A stretch of 64,000 nucleotides of DNA from Delphinapterus leucas. Taxonomy: Eukaryota > Chordata > Mammalia > Artiodactyla > Monodontidae. The DNA lies in assembly GCF_002288925.2 (NCBI RefSeq), contig NW_022098076.1, forward strand, positions 84,517,062 through 84,581,061, in the 5' to 3' direction. Positions 1 to 10,255 of the stretch are shown in pieces. Position 1 is the stretch's first letter. Each line of letters opens with the position of its first letter. The position numbers and the translations under genes were made by a program. The notes below the pieces were generated by a model. That model saw only the letters and a list, made by a program, of their open reading frames with translations, had not been told where the DNA came from and made no database searches.

Positions 1-240
1 TATAGGGATAGAAAACTGATCAGTGGGCTGGGGAGGGAGGTTGAAAGAGGAGACTGACGAAAAAGGGGCATGGGGAACTGTTTGGGGTGAAGGAACTGTT
101 CTTGATTTTCACTTTGGTGGTGACTACACAGTTGTATCTTTGCTCAAATTAATAGAACTGTACATAAATTTATTTATGTGTAAATTTATTGTATGTAAAT
201 TATGTCTCAATAAATCTGATTGTAAAAATATATATTTTTT
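1..240 (+). repeat. Old L1 3' end fragment
   Basis: The sequence reads like the 3' untranslated end of an old mammalian L1: a GGGAGG-rich start, then a TTTGGTGG/TGACTACACAG core, then an AT-rich end with AATAAA-like words. It abuts the SLC19-like exon relic that follows. The family assignment is from pattern memory only. Confidence 0.4.
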
Positions 241-288
241 TAAAGATATGCCTCTGTGTCAGTGCAGGCACAGAAGCAATGCACTTAC

Positions 289-429
289 CTCAATGTGGGC
301 TGGAAGCCCTGGTCCCTGATGGAGATTACGGCCACAGTCAGGATGGTTTGGGTCAGCAAGGCAATGAAGGCGTTGACTCCCAACACCAGGGCAGAGGGTT
401 CCATGCTGAGATTAATGGCGACCTGAAAT
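289..429 (-). pseudogene. SLC19A4P: SLC19A3-like exon 5 relic (SLC19A4P/C2orf83-type paralogue)
   Basis: Read on the minus strand, this 141-base segment is collinear with SLC19A3 coding exon 5 at 40431-40572 (142 bases). It keeps an AG acceptor (GATGTCAG) and a consensus donor (GAG then GTAAGTGC). The frame is open and reads FQVAINLSMEPSALVLGV and onward, against [18 protein letters not shown] in SLC19A3. Two residues of the family-typical ERYALVFG motif are changed (R to P and Y to S). The distal part (ISIRDQGFQPTL) no longer aligns cleanly, and the exon is one base short, which shifts the exit phase. SLC19-family carriers are 12-helix thiamine or folate transporters; this exon would cover a late helix. 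The terminal exon would lie beyond base 1 and is not visible. With the broken exons at 4.7 and 8.2 kb this is best read as part of a dead tandem paralogue, matching human C2orf83/SLC19A4P in position and orientation. Confidence 0.85.
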
Positions 430-750
430 CTGACATCGTACAAATGGGAAGAGTTTTGAAAGAGCACATATGTGGGCTTTTAAATACAGAGCAGTAAATC
501 GAGTTGCTCTGCTCAGGAAGCCAAGGCTTTTGTTGCCACTTTTTTGCTAAAAGCTCTTTTAGCAGAGAAGAAGGAAAGGACAAATGGAATAGTGAAATGT
601 TGCATTTTAACATTACATGGGGGGATGTGATAGATTATGATAAGAATTTAAAACTAGTTAACCTGTTCTAAAATTAAGCCAAATATTCCAACTACTCTGC
701 AACTAGAGGATATTGAACATTATATGATGTAGATGAGGTTCAGAGGTCAC
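430..750. other. Unassigned stretch
   Basis: AT-rich sequence between the exon 5 relic and an L1 insertion. By position it would be an intron of the dead SLC19 paralogue. I see no gene or recognisable repeat in it. Confidence 0.5.
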
Positions 751-1495
751 CTTTTTTTTTTTAACATCTTTATTGGAGTATAATTGCTTTACAATGGTGT
801 GTTAGTTTCTGCTGTACAACAAAGTGAATCAGCTATATGTATACATATATCCCCATATCCCCTCCCTCTTGCGTCTCCCTCCCACCCTATCTCACCCCTC
901 TAGGTGGTCACAAAGCACTGAGCTGATCTCCCTGTGCTATGCAGCTGCTTCCCACTAGCTATCTATTTTACATTTGGCAGTGTGTATATGTCAATGCTAC
1001 TCTCTCACTTTGTCCCAGCTTACCCTCCCCCTCCCCCTGTTCTCAAGTCCATTCTCTACATCTGTGTCTTTATTCCTGTCCTGCCCCTAGGTTTATCAGA
1101 ACCATTTTTTTATTTTTAGGTTCTATATATATGTGTTAGCATGTGGTCTTTTTCTCTTTCTGACTTACTTCACTCTGTATGCAGGCTCCATCCACTTCAC
1201 TACAAATAACTCAATTTCATTTCTTTTTATGGCTGAGTAATATTCCACTGTATATATGTGCCACATCTTCTTTATCCATTCATCTGTCGATGGACACTTA
1301 GGTTGCTTCCACGTCCTGGCTATTGTAAACAGAGCTGCAGTGAACATTGTGGTACGTGACTCTTTTTGAGTTATGGTTTTCTCAGGGTGTATGCCCAGTA
1401 GTGGGATTGCTGGGTCATGTGGTAGTTCTGTTCTTAGTTTAAGGAACCTCCGTACTGTTCCCCATAGTGGCTGTGTCAGTTTACGTTCCCACCAC
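751..1495 (-). mobile_element. 5'-truncated L1 (3' end), minus strand
   Basis: It starts with a T-run (the poly-A tail on the minus strand) and continues with the artiodactyl L1 3'UTR signature (TTTATTGGAGTATAATTGC, then TACAACAAAGTGAATCAG). It ends in the C-terminus of ORF2: the minus-strand peptide at 1165-1347 includes [20 protein letters not shown]. It pairs in inverted orientation with the L1 at 1869-2477. Confidence 0.9.
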
Positions 1496-1855
1496 TTTTT
1501 AAAGGAGCTGTATCAGCGAGTGAAAACGCAGGTCCATTGGTGAACTTGTACTTATTTGGAGATTGTTCACTGGACCACTGATTGTCTAAATTAGCAGTTT
1601 CAGAGTCTAATAGGTGAATTTTTCTCTGGAAAAGTCACAAATTATTTCCTTTCACAGGTGATAATATCTGGCAGTTAATTCATTTTAAATAATCTTACTG
1701 GTTTTTAAATTTAGTCAGGCCAAACTAACATATACCAACTAGAATTCTTCCATGCAATTTACTCAAACATTTGTAACTTGAATCTCTTTAAAAACATAAA
1801 ACCAAATGAGAAGTTTTAACTACTTTTATATCCCTTCCAAAATCCTCACATTGAA
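1496..1855. other. Unassigned stretch between inverted L1 copies
   Basis: About 360 bases that would form the loop if the two flanking L1 ends paired. No gene or repeat is recognised. Confidence 0.5.
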
Positions 1856-1868
1856 AACAAATGCAAGC

Positions 1869-2477
1869 TATTTACAATAGCCAGGACATGGAAACAACCT
1901 AAGTGTCCACTGACAGATGAATGGATAAAGAAGATGTGGCACATATATACAATGGAATATTACTCAGCCATAAAAAGAAACAAAATTGAGTTATTTGTAG
2001 TGAGGTGGATGGACCTAGAGTCTGTCATACAGAGTGAAGTAAGTCAGAAAGAGAAAAACAAATACTGTATGCTAACACATGTATTTGGAATCAAAAAAAA
2101 AAAGTTCTGAAGAACCTAGGGACAGGACAAGAATAAAGACGTAGACGTAGAGAACGGGCTTGAGGACACGGGGAGGGGGAAGGGTAAGCTGGGAAGAAGT
2201 GAGAGAGTGGCATGGACATATATACACTACCAAATGTAAAATAGATAGCTAGTGGGAAGCAGCTGCCTAGCACAGGGAGATCAGCTCAGTGCTTTGTGAC
2301 CACCTAGAGGGGTGGGATAGGGAGGGTGGGAGGGAGATGCAAGAGGGAAGGGATATGGGGATATATGTATACATATAGCTGATTCACTGTTATACAGCAG
2401 AAACTAACACAACATTGTAAAGCAATTACACTCCATTAAAGATGTATAAAATATATATATATATATTTTAAAAAACC
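1869..2477 (+). mobile_element. 5'-truncated L1 (3' end), plus strand
   Basis: It begins in the ORF2 C-terminus (TTTACAATAGCCAGGACATG) and runs through the 3'UTR to an A-rich end. It is flanked by a 13-base target-site duplication, AACAAATGCAAGC, at 1856-1868 and 2478-2490. Confidence 0.92.
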
Positions 2478-2490
2478 AACAAATGCAAGC

Positions 2491-3384
2491 ATTTAAAAAT
2501 TATGTGATTCAGTGAAAATGCACTACTTCAGGGTAAAGAATTACCAACTAAACATAACTAAAACCAAAAATAACCCTAGGTCCCACAAAGAGAACAGAAC
2601 ACGTGGTCCAAATGAGCCTTATAATTTCAGGTACTTCTTGTTAAGCTAAGAATTTTTCCCTTGAACAAATGTTATACTAGATTGGTGTTTTGAAACCTAG
2701 ATGAAATCAAATGGCAGATTCCCATTTAGTGTGTAAATTATTCCAGGCTGGAATCTTGATTTAATTTGTACAGATGCTTAAACAGCTTGTCAGTGATGAC
2801 TTGGTTTTGGATAAGACCTATGCACATGGTGGTTTCGGATGAAAGCACAATTCTGATGGCAGACTGAGAGTGGCATTGACTACTAAGATTTCTCAGTCTA
2901 GACCCAGAAATTACTTTCCCAGGTACCTGAAGTTACATGTAATCATATTATCTAAGACCTTATTTCAGAATTCCTGCTGGGTCATTTCTCAATGGCACCC
3001 ACTTGTTCACTGTGGAGCCATAAAGCTACCATGCAGAGTACATGGCCCCAGCTAGTAAGTTCTTTGGAAAAGAACTGTATTCATGTTCTTTTGTTAGGCA
3101 TTTAACACTAAATACAAGTGAGCCTTTGGGGTAGTCTATAATTTAAAAGATAGAACCACCTTGAAATTTTATTTAATTGTTTATGCCCCATGTATTATGG
3201 AATCATGGGATTGGCATTTACCAATTTCCTTTAGGTTTAAAGGAAAGTAATAGGAACACTTTCTAAAGCATTAAAGAACATTACTTTGTACCTATATGAA
3301 AATAGAATGGTTAAATTTAAAAAAATTCAATGGCCCAAAGTTTTTAAAATATTTTATTCGTTCTTTTTTTTTCTCTAGAAAGGC
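2491..3384. other. Unassigned stretch
   Basis: No gene, exon relic or confident repeat is recognised. It lies within the span of the dead SLC19 paralogue, between its exon 4 and exon 5 relics. Confidence 0.5.
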
Positions 3385-3520
3385 TGGTCAAGTGCTCGCC
3401 ATAGAGCAAGGACCAGGATAAGTACCGGGTGTATAATCATGAACAAGCGTGACACTATCCTCACAGAGCTTGCACTCCATCAGAGAATAAGTAATTGGTA
3501 CTAGATAACTGTTTTGTCTA
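3385..3520 (+). repeat. L2-like fragment
   Basis: It contains an eroded version of the L2/MIR-type phrase found in many mammals: GTGCT, then TAAGTACCGGGTGTATAA, then ATGAACAAG, then CCTCACAGAGCTTGC. Confidence 0.55.
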
Positions 3521-3805
3521 ATATTTAATTAAATTTATCAGTTTTTGTATCATGAAAAAGAAATAGGAATAAATATATTTTTATAGAAGAATCACAATCA
3601 TTTTATGTGAACTTTTTATATCACATGATGGTTGAAACCATGGTCAATAATTTTTAGAATTTCTTCCAAACCTGAACACTAACCTTTTGCATTATAGATA
3701 CCTTTACCCCACACTTGTTAAGTTTATTTTAAAATTTGCCTAGAAGTTAGAGTAGTAATTAGCTATGAGTGAATTTACAGAGATTGGATCTTGAAGAGTT
3801 ATTAG

Positions 3806-4345
3806 CACTCCCATGTTCATTATAACACTATTCACAATAACCAAAATATGGGAACAACCTGAATGTCCATTGATGGATTAATGGATAAAAACATGTAGTA
3901 CATACATGCACTGGGATATTATTCAGCCTTTAAAAAAGAAAGAAATTCTGCAATATTGGACAACATGGATGAACCTTGAAGACATTACACTAAGTGAAAT
4001 AGGCCACTGACAGAAGGACAAATACTGCCTGATTCCATTATTACAAGGTATCTAAAATATAAAATTCATAGAAACAAAGAATATAGTGGTGGTTTCTAAG
4101 GGCTGGGTAGAGAGGAAAATGAGGAATTGCTAATCAACCTGTATAATTGTGTATATTTCAGTAATGCAACATGAATAAGTTCTAGAGATCAGATGTACAA
4201 CATTGTGCCTATAGGTAACCATACTGTATTGTACACTGAAAAATCTCTTAAGAGGATAGATCTCACGTTACGTGTTCATACCAAGAAAGAAAAGGGAGGC
4301 ACTATGAACGAAAAGAATCAATAAAATGATTCTGTTAAATAAATA
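3806..4345 (+). mobile_element. Older L1 3' fragment
   Basis: It reads through the ORF2 C-terminus (CATTATAACACTATTCACAA, then GGAACAACCTGAATGTCCAT) into the 3'UTR. It is more diverged than the L1s at 0.75 and 1.9 kb and ends in an A-rich tract (AATAAATAAATGG). Confidence 0.8.
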
Positions 4346-4616
4346 AATGGAATACCAAGGAGATAAAAAATCAAAACCTGAAAAATATATCACTGTTTAT
4401 TAATTGTGAGAACTCTGATTTTTTTTTGCCTGATTAATAATTTTAAGTCCCAAGAGAAAGTTCGTTAAAATAGGACTATAGTTCCATTGTCTCTTATACA
4501 AAGCATTAAATATAACAATGCAAAATGCTATTTAGAGGAACTGGAAGAATAAAGAAAGAAACATATTTTGTTGCTTGAGATTTAGATGGTTAAAGAAAGA
4601 AATGATACATACATAA

Positions 4617-4802
4617 GCTGCTATAGTTATAAGAAGCATGTAACTTGAGTTGAATATCAAAGACCAGCAGAGCACACCCAGCCATTAGCTGTGGATGCAT
4701 GAGAAATAGAGATGGTGCGTCAGCTGCAGAGAAGATTGATTCCCAAAGCCACTCTCCCAGAAGGTTCTACTTGACGTTTACATGGCCCACTGCCGTGTAC
4801 CC
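4617..4802 (-). pseudogene. SLC19A4P: SLC19A3-like exon 4 relic with stop codon and dead donor
   Basis: On the minus strand this aligns along its length with SLC19A3 exon 4 (41867-42059). Shared stretches include CTATTTCTCATGCAT and ATGCTTCTTAT. The acceptor is good (CTTTTCAG). Three lesions can be read directly. A tryptophan codon in the [12 protein letters not shown] segment has become TAG. The segment is 186 bases against 193, with a multi-base gap near the 5' end, so the frame is lost. The donor position that is GTAAGT in SLC19A3 is CTTATG here. The exon cannot contribute to an SLC19-type transporter. Flanking intron sequence is also recognisably related just outside the exon, as expected for an ancient tandem gene duplication rather than a retrocopy. 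Confidence 0.9.
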
Positions 4803-5440
4803 CTGAAAAGAGAGGAAACCCCAATCATCCTGTTATTCTATGCATAATAAAGTAGTGCACTGTTTTGCTAAAATCTACATCGCATAAGCACTGAAGCATT
4901 TCCAGGCTATGGTAAATAAGGTTGACTTATTGTGAACTTTGATTGAATGAAAAATCACTTGATCCAGCTCTGCAAACTGTACATATCTTTTTTCTCTCAG
5001 CGTTTGAAATAGACCAACTATGTTTGGGTTTCCAAAAATCATAGACTGCAAAGGACCCATAGAGGTCACTTTTCTTTCCTCTTCCCTTTGCAGAAGGTAA
5101 AACTCAGGCTCAGAAGCCTGGTGTCAAACAAAAGCAAATCCAGACGTCGACAGGGAGAGGCTTATTTATAAGAAAAACGATTGGAATCTGGAGAATGCTG
5201 CAATTGCCCAAATCTGAAAGTGTCTTAAAATCAAACTGAAAAATGTTTTTCTTTTAAAAGATAACCCTTTGCTATTGGGCAAGCAGAGATATACAGGATC
5301 TTTGGAGGGGAAGTTGGACAAGCAAGGGGAAGTGACCAATAGAGTCTGACAGGAAAGTGTCCCTCTGTGGTCAGCCAGTTCCCAGGAGAAACAGATAAGG
5401 CAGGGGGTGGAGGCCTGTAGGAAAGAGAGGAGCCTGATTG
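4803..5440. other. Possible ancient repeat, otherwise unassigned
   Basis: Around 5040-5115 a phrase of the type GACCCATAGAGGTCA, followed by CTCAGGCTCAGAAG, resembles an old MIR/L2-class repeat. The remainder is unassigned. Coding exon 3 of the SLC19 relic was expected between here and 8.1 kb and was not found. Confidence 0.4.
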
Positions 5441-5593
5441 AAGTTTGGTCAAGACAAGGCGATAGGTAAGAAACAATTGGGCAATTGTTAACCCTTGGGA
5501 CCGAGTCAGGTACCAAGTTTGGTCAAGACAAGGCGATAGGTAAGAAACAATTGGGCAATTGTTAACCCTTGGGACCGAGTCAGGTACCAAGTT
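5441..5593. repeat. 74-bp tandem duplication, two copies
   Basis: A unit starting AAGTTTGGTCAAGACAAGGC at 5441 begins again at 5515 and is repeated without any difference I can see. A few bases of a third start follow at 5589. The unit contains the inverted motif CAATTGGGCAATTG. The identity suggests a recent event. Confidence 0.95.
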
Positions 5594-5957
5594 CTTCAAC
5601 ACAAACACTAGCTCTTTCTAGCACACCCTTTCTCTGTGCCATGTAAGGATGCTCTAGTAAGAACGGCCTCTCTCTTTGTCCTTGTCTCTGTTTTTCTCTT
5701 TCTTCTCTGTAACATTGTTTAAAAATTTTTTCAAGGTCCCTGACAGATACCAAACTTCCTTTCCAGAATTCTTTCTACACACTTCTTCCCCATTTGTGTG
5801 TTTGTTCATTCCCTTATTTGGTCATTCATTGACTTACTTGCCCACCAAGCATTTTTGAGCTTCTCTGTGGGAAAACATGGTAGTAAACTATGGATCCTTG
5901 CTCTTGAAAATAATACACCCTACTGAAGAAATGAGACAAATAAGTTTGTAGTTTTTT
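5594..5957. other. Unassigned stretch
   Basis: Pyrimidine-rich, no gene or repeat recognised. Confidence 0.45.
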
Positions 5958-6318
5958 TAAAGAAAAATGTTTTATTGAAGTATAGTTGAATTACAATGTT
6001 GTGTTAATTTCTGCTGTACAACAAAGTGACTCAAATATACATATATACATTCTTTTCCATTATGGTTTATTACAGGATATTGAATAGAGTTCCCTGTGCT
6101 ATACAGCAGCACATTGTTGTTTACCCATTCTATATATAATAGTTTGCATCTGCTAATCCCAAACTCCCCAATCCATCCCTCCCCCACCTTTCCTCCCCCT
6201 TGGCAACCACAAGTCTGTTCTCTGTGTCTGCGAGTTTGTTTCTGTTTTGTAGATAAGTTCATTTGTGTCATATTTTAGATTCCCCATATAAGTGATATCA
6301 TATGGCAATAAATTTGTA
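5958..6318 (-). mobile_element. L1 3'UTR fragment, minus strand
   Basis: Artiodactyl L1 3'UTR signature in reverse: TTTTATTGAAGTATAGTTG, then TGCTGTACAACAAAGTGA, then GTTCCCTGTGCTATACAGCA. It is interrupted at its upper end by a CHR-2 SINE. Confidence 0.88.
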
Positions 6319-6320
6319 GG

Positions 6321-6521
6321 TTTTTTTTTTTTTTTTTTTGCGGTACGCGGGCCTCTCACTGTTGCGGCCTCTCCCGTTGCGGAGCACAGGCTCCGGACGC
6401 GCAGGCTCAGCGGCCATGGCTCACGGTCCCAGTCGCTCCGCGGCATGTGGGATCTTCTCGGACCGGGGTATCCCCTGCATCGGCAGGTGGACTCTCAACC
6501 ACTGTGCCACCAGGGAAGCCC
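6321..6521 (-). mobile_element. CHR-2 SINE
   Basis: tRNA-Glu-derived SINE on the minus strand. It starts with a 19-base T-run, then GCGGTACGCGGGCC, and ends CCACCAGGGAAGCCC. Flanking target-site duplication: AATTTGTAGG at 6311-6320 and AATTTGTGGT from 6522. Confidence 0.95.
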
Positions 6522-6597
6522 AATTTGTGGTTTTAATAGAGTGTGACAAAGATTGTAGAAGTTCTGATCCTAACTCAAATCGAACGTCACCCTAACC

Positions 6598-6813
6598 CAG
6601 TGGTTCTCACCAGGGGTGTTTTTGCCTCCAGGGGACAGATGGCAATATTCGAAGACATTTTTAGTTGTCATGACTGGGGGAGGGGCTGGCTACTGGGATC
6701 TAGTGGGCTGGAGACTGGAGATTCTGCTGAACATCCTACAATGCACAGGACAGGCCCCACGACAAAGAATTACCCTGCCCAAAATGTCAACAGTGTGAGG
6801 ATGAGAAACCCTG
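6598..6813 (+). mobile_element. MER20 (hAT-Charlie DNA transposon)
   Basis: Near full-length, starting CAGTGGTTCTCACC and ending GAGAAACCCTG, with the internal phrases CATCCTACAATGCACAGGAC and CAAAATGTCAACAGTG. MER20 copies have been reported as regulatory elements in placental mammals. Whether this one is active cannot be told from sequence. Confidence 0.88.
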
Positions 6814-8159
6814 ACCCAAGCCCTGATCCAACTAATGGAGTGTTTGGGAGCATATGTGGCCACAGGACAAGCCATTTTATAATGTGCATAATATAGACCA
6901 ACTTCCAGTGTGTTCCCACAATGTGCTGGGAGCTAAGTAGCCAATTGTCAGGTTTCTTACTACCCTCAGCTTTCTTTCTTAAAGACATCGTTTAATTTGC
7001 ATGAGGCCTTAGGTCAGCAACCCAATCCTACCTCACCTGGTTTTGCCTAAAAATTTGACACTAAGTAAGGTCTTCACTATCACCAAGAGACTAAAGACTA
7101 TTTGTGTTTAAAGGGCTTGTCAAGAATACATTTTATGAAAATTTTATCTTTTCTACACATTACCTGGAGAGAAGAGGAATTTTTCCTGCTTCTCCCCAGG
7201 AGCAAGTACTTACAGAGGAAATAAGTGAAGGGGAACCAATTCCTAGAACAGTTTTCTAGGAGTCAAAATAGAATTTCCAGAAAGGGAAACGAGAAGAATA
7301 TGAGCTCAACAATGGACCCTGATATGTTCAATAAATACGTGGGTGTGGAACACCCCAACTTCAAACGTAAGTATCTTCAAAGTCTTATTTGATGTGAAGG
7401 CTTTGTTTCATCAGGAAGATCCGAGTGCATTGTTGGGCTAACTTCAAAGATGGCTCTGGGCTCTGCCTTCTGACGGTGGGGTATTAACTTCTGCATCAGC
7501 CCATCTTCCCTCTCTCTCTGCAGTTCCCTCCTTTCGGAAAAGTGTTTCAAATTTCACAAAATATGTTCTGGGAAAAAGGAAGAGTGCTTGGACATGCATC
7601 TAAAAAACCCCAAAGACTAGCTTCTCAGCTGGGAGGGAAGTTTTGCCAAAACAGAAAGCCCAGGAAGGGTTGAAGGGTGACTCCTGTAGCAGAAGCTGGA
7701 TACCCTCCATCCCCTAGAGACCTTCTCAAGGCTTCTCCAGGCCACTCAGTCTCCCTGCCTTCTTCCTACTGGACAAGATGCAATATCAGAAATCTGTAGT
7801 AAATAAGGATGAAACAGACACATACCAGCCAACTCAAGGAAAAGCCATAAATGCTCAGGGACACCATATCCTCTCGGAGGGCCTTTCCCTTTCCAGAAGG
7901 CTCTTTGTGCTCTGCTGCCATTTTCACCAAAATCAAGTATTATTTTTTTTATAACTGAAAGATTAAAGTTGTTCTGCCCCCACCCTATTTTTGTTGTAGC
8001 TTGAGTTTATAGTCTTACATGACAAATACATGAAAATCATTCAGGCCCATTTATTCACATTTGAGATGTAGGAAGTGCTGATACTTTGCTCCTACCCAAG
8101 GCTTTAGACATTGGTTCTAACTGGACTTAAATCTAAGATCAGCGCGGTAGCTAACTTAC
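6814..8159. other. Unassigned stretch inside the SLC19 relic
   Basis: By position this should hold the large exon 3 (814 bases in SLC19A3) of the dead paralogue. I compared it by eye with several conserved exon 3 phrases and found none. Either the exon was deleted or it has eroded beyond visual recognition. Confidence 0.5.
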
Positions 8160-8323
8160 CACACTGAGGCTTATATTTTCTTCCGGTCCTGCTGAGTAAA
8201 ATATGACAAATGGCTCTGATAATGTCATCATTGAGAAAAATCCTAATAAGCAGAGAATGATTGGGGGAGAAACCCAGGAATGGCTTGGTGACGTTGGGCA
8301 CCAATTCAAGGGTGGTTAAACCA
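8160..8323 (-). pseudogene. SLC19A4P: SLC19A3-like first coding exon relic, start codon lost
   Basis: On the minus strand this is the counterpart of SLC19A3 coding exon 2. A polypyrimidine acceptor (TCTTCTTTCTGCAG) and a consensus donor (GTG then GTAAGT) are kept. The 150-base coding part (8309-8160) is the same length as in SLC19A3. It translates to SPSHSWVSPPIILCLLGFF and continues SMMTLSEPFVIFYSAGPEEN, against [24 protein letters not shown] sequence in SLC19A3, with the SEPF motif kept. The codon at the ATG position is TTG (8309-8307). An in-frame TAA lies just upstream, and no in-frame ATG precedes the homologous region. Translation from the ancestral start is therefore not possible. The intact splice sites mean the exon could still appear in a non-coding transcript. 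Confidence 0.9.
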
Positions 8324-8897
8324 CTGCAGAAAGAAGAGGAAAGCACGTAAGAAGAGTGGTCATCAATCTAATTGACTTCTTTTCATGAAGCTTGCATTCT
8401 CTTCCCCATGCTCCATTGTGACAGTGAGAATGTATCACAGGTCAAAACACAAAACTTGAGTCTTTTCTTTTGGATTTCTTGGTCTAAAGTGAAAACTAAT
8501 GATTATTAGAAGGCACTGTAGTAAGGGATTAAATTTCATCTCAGATGGAATGATGGGGTCGCTGATAGAAAAGTACTCTCAAGCTTTGCCTGAGTAAGTC
8601 AGTCACACCCTCCTTTTGTCTTTTATGGTAGAAAACAATCAGGAAATTTCTCCTGAGGCAGAAATCATGGACAGAAGATAAGATTGGTAGAATTTAGGTA
8701 GAAAAGAGAGTTTCCAACAGACATAATTGCTGAGCAAAAACATCTACTTTGTGCCCCCCCCCAATCAAGAGGTTATTAACATGTAGCTGTTGATAAACTG
8801 GAAATTCATTTTACTGAGTATTTAGAAGTGGTGAATAAAATGGCCTTTGGGAAGTAAGACTTTATAAAGCAGTTAGACCCCTTGCTTTTTCTAAGTA
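8324..8897. other. Unassigned stretch
   Basis: Sequence immediately upstream of the first exon relic. There is a C-run at about 8754-8762. No promoter-like GC-rich region and no gene is seen. Confidence 0.45.
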
Positions 8898-9071
8898 CAG
8901 TCGTCCCTCGGTATCCCTGGGGCATCGGTTCGGGGTGGGGGGCAGGGTGGGACGCGGATGCAGGTGCTCAAGTCCCTTATATAAAATGGCACAGTTCAGT
9001 CAACACTCGGTATGGATCTGAGGTTAGCTGAATTCAGGGATGTGGAACCCGCAGATGCCGAGGGCCGACTG
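8898..9071. mobile_element. MER2-like Tigger DNA transposon remnant
   Basis: Terminal inverted repeats CAGTCGTCCCTCGG and GGGCCGACTG are flanked by the TA target dinucleotide. The internal phrase CTCAAGTCCCTTATATAAAA is typical of MER2. It is internally deleted relative to the copy at 23.4 kb. Confidence 0.85.
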
Positions 9072-9514
9072 TATCAAACTCAAAGTGAACATTGATTTTG
9101 ATTTAGTGTAAGAAGCCTTCATTAATTTTAGCTGTCATCCATTGAGGTGAATTGATTTGTTTTTAATACCTGTTTTCAGAAGAAGAATTATCCCGCCATC
9201 TAGATAATATCATGTCGTGGGTAAAATGAAAACACAACACTTAGAAGTATTTTGGGGAGTTGATATTTAGCCTGTGCCCTGTTCCTATTTTTTTTCCATT
9301 TATGTTGGTAATACTGAAAAGTGAGAACTTATGTTCTGGATGATAAGCCTTAAGGTTGGCTGACAAAAAGGAAAGCCGTGGGCATCCTTTAAGAAAGGCA
9401 ATACACAGCTCCAGGCGAAATCTCACTCACTTGGTCAGTGACTGGGTTTTCCTCTCTGCTCTCCCTCCTTACTCTGTGTCTCATCTCAGTTACAGCCCTG
9501 GGCAAGACATTATG
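9072..9514. other. Unassigned stretch
   Basis: No gene or repeat recognised. Confidence 0.45.
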
Positions 9515-9700
9515 GCACAGCAGTCAAAGACAGGGCTCTAGAGTCAATTAGGTCCAAATCCTTCTCTGCTACATACAGCCATGTGATCTTAGGCAAGTTC
9601 CTGGACCTCTCTGCACAGATTTCTCATGTGTAAAATGAGGATGATAATAACTACCTTATATGGTGAGGATTACATGAATCAGCACCTGGTAGAACAATGC
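9515..9700 (+). repeat. MIR SINE
   Basis: Contains the MIR core and 3' phrases CATGTGATCTTAGGCAAGTT, then ACCTCTCTG, then TAAAATGAGGATGATAATAA. Confidence 0.85.
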
Positions 9701-9769
9701 CAGTTCATAAGCATGAGCTACACAGTCTGTAACATTGAGAGCTTTGAAAGGCACTGATGTGTGGACGTG

Positions 9770-9880
9770 CAGTTCTGCTCCGTGGCCTGGGAGATCCTCG
9801 GGAGCAGGGATTCATCTTTGTCACCCAGAGTCTAGCACAGGATCTGACACACTGAAGGTCTCCTGGAAAGTTGTTGTAAG
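9770..9880 (+). repeat. L2-like fragment
   Basis: Eroded L2 3' phrase: GGAGCAGGGATTCATCTTTG, followed by AGTCTAGCACAGGATCTGAC. Confidence 0.5.
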
Positions 9881-10074
9881 TATAGCCATTGGACCAAATG
9901 GAGTTTCTAACTGACCAGAAAAATTCGAAATAATGAGAACAAGAAGTTTTCCAAGTGTTCAGTTATTTAAAGTTGTTCTCTGGAGTGGGAACTACACACC
10001 ATTTGATTTTCAAAAATATGTAGGTTACTCTTAGAGCTGTTTTGGAATAAGGAAAAGAGGATTTCCTGGTTGGA

Positions 10075-10255
10075 AGACATCGGCTTTGTGGTTGAGCAAA
10101 TTCCAATCTCGAATCTGCCCTCTCGAGTCGTGTGACTCTGGACAAGTTTCTTAGTGTGTTGGGACCTCAGTTTTCTTCACCTGCACAGGTGTATTGTAAT
10201 GTCCATCACATGAGTGTAGCTGTGGGGAGATTTCCTGGTATAATGCCTGTCATTG
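10075..10255 (+). repeat. MIR SINE
   Basis: MIR-type order of phrases: GTGTGACTCTGGACAAGTTT, then GACCTCAGTTTTCTTCACCT, then a region ending ATAATGCCTGTCA. Confidence 0.7.

Noticed and set aside
5166..5608. Reverse frames of 116 and 125 codons
   Set aside because: Length comes from the 74-bp duplication keeping frames open. No domain, and the two frames overlap in different phases.
6153..6595. Overlapping open frames of 84-97 codons on both strands
   Set aside because: They are translations of the CHR-2 SINE and L1 3'UTR. The same peptides recur at 16.7, 23.1, 28.4, 30.5, 33.7, 45.2 and 61.5 kb.
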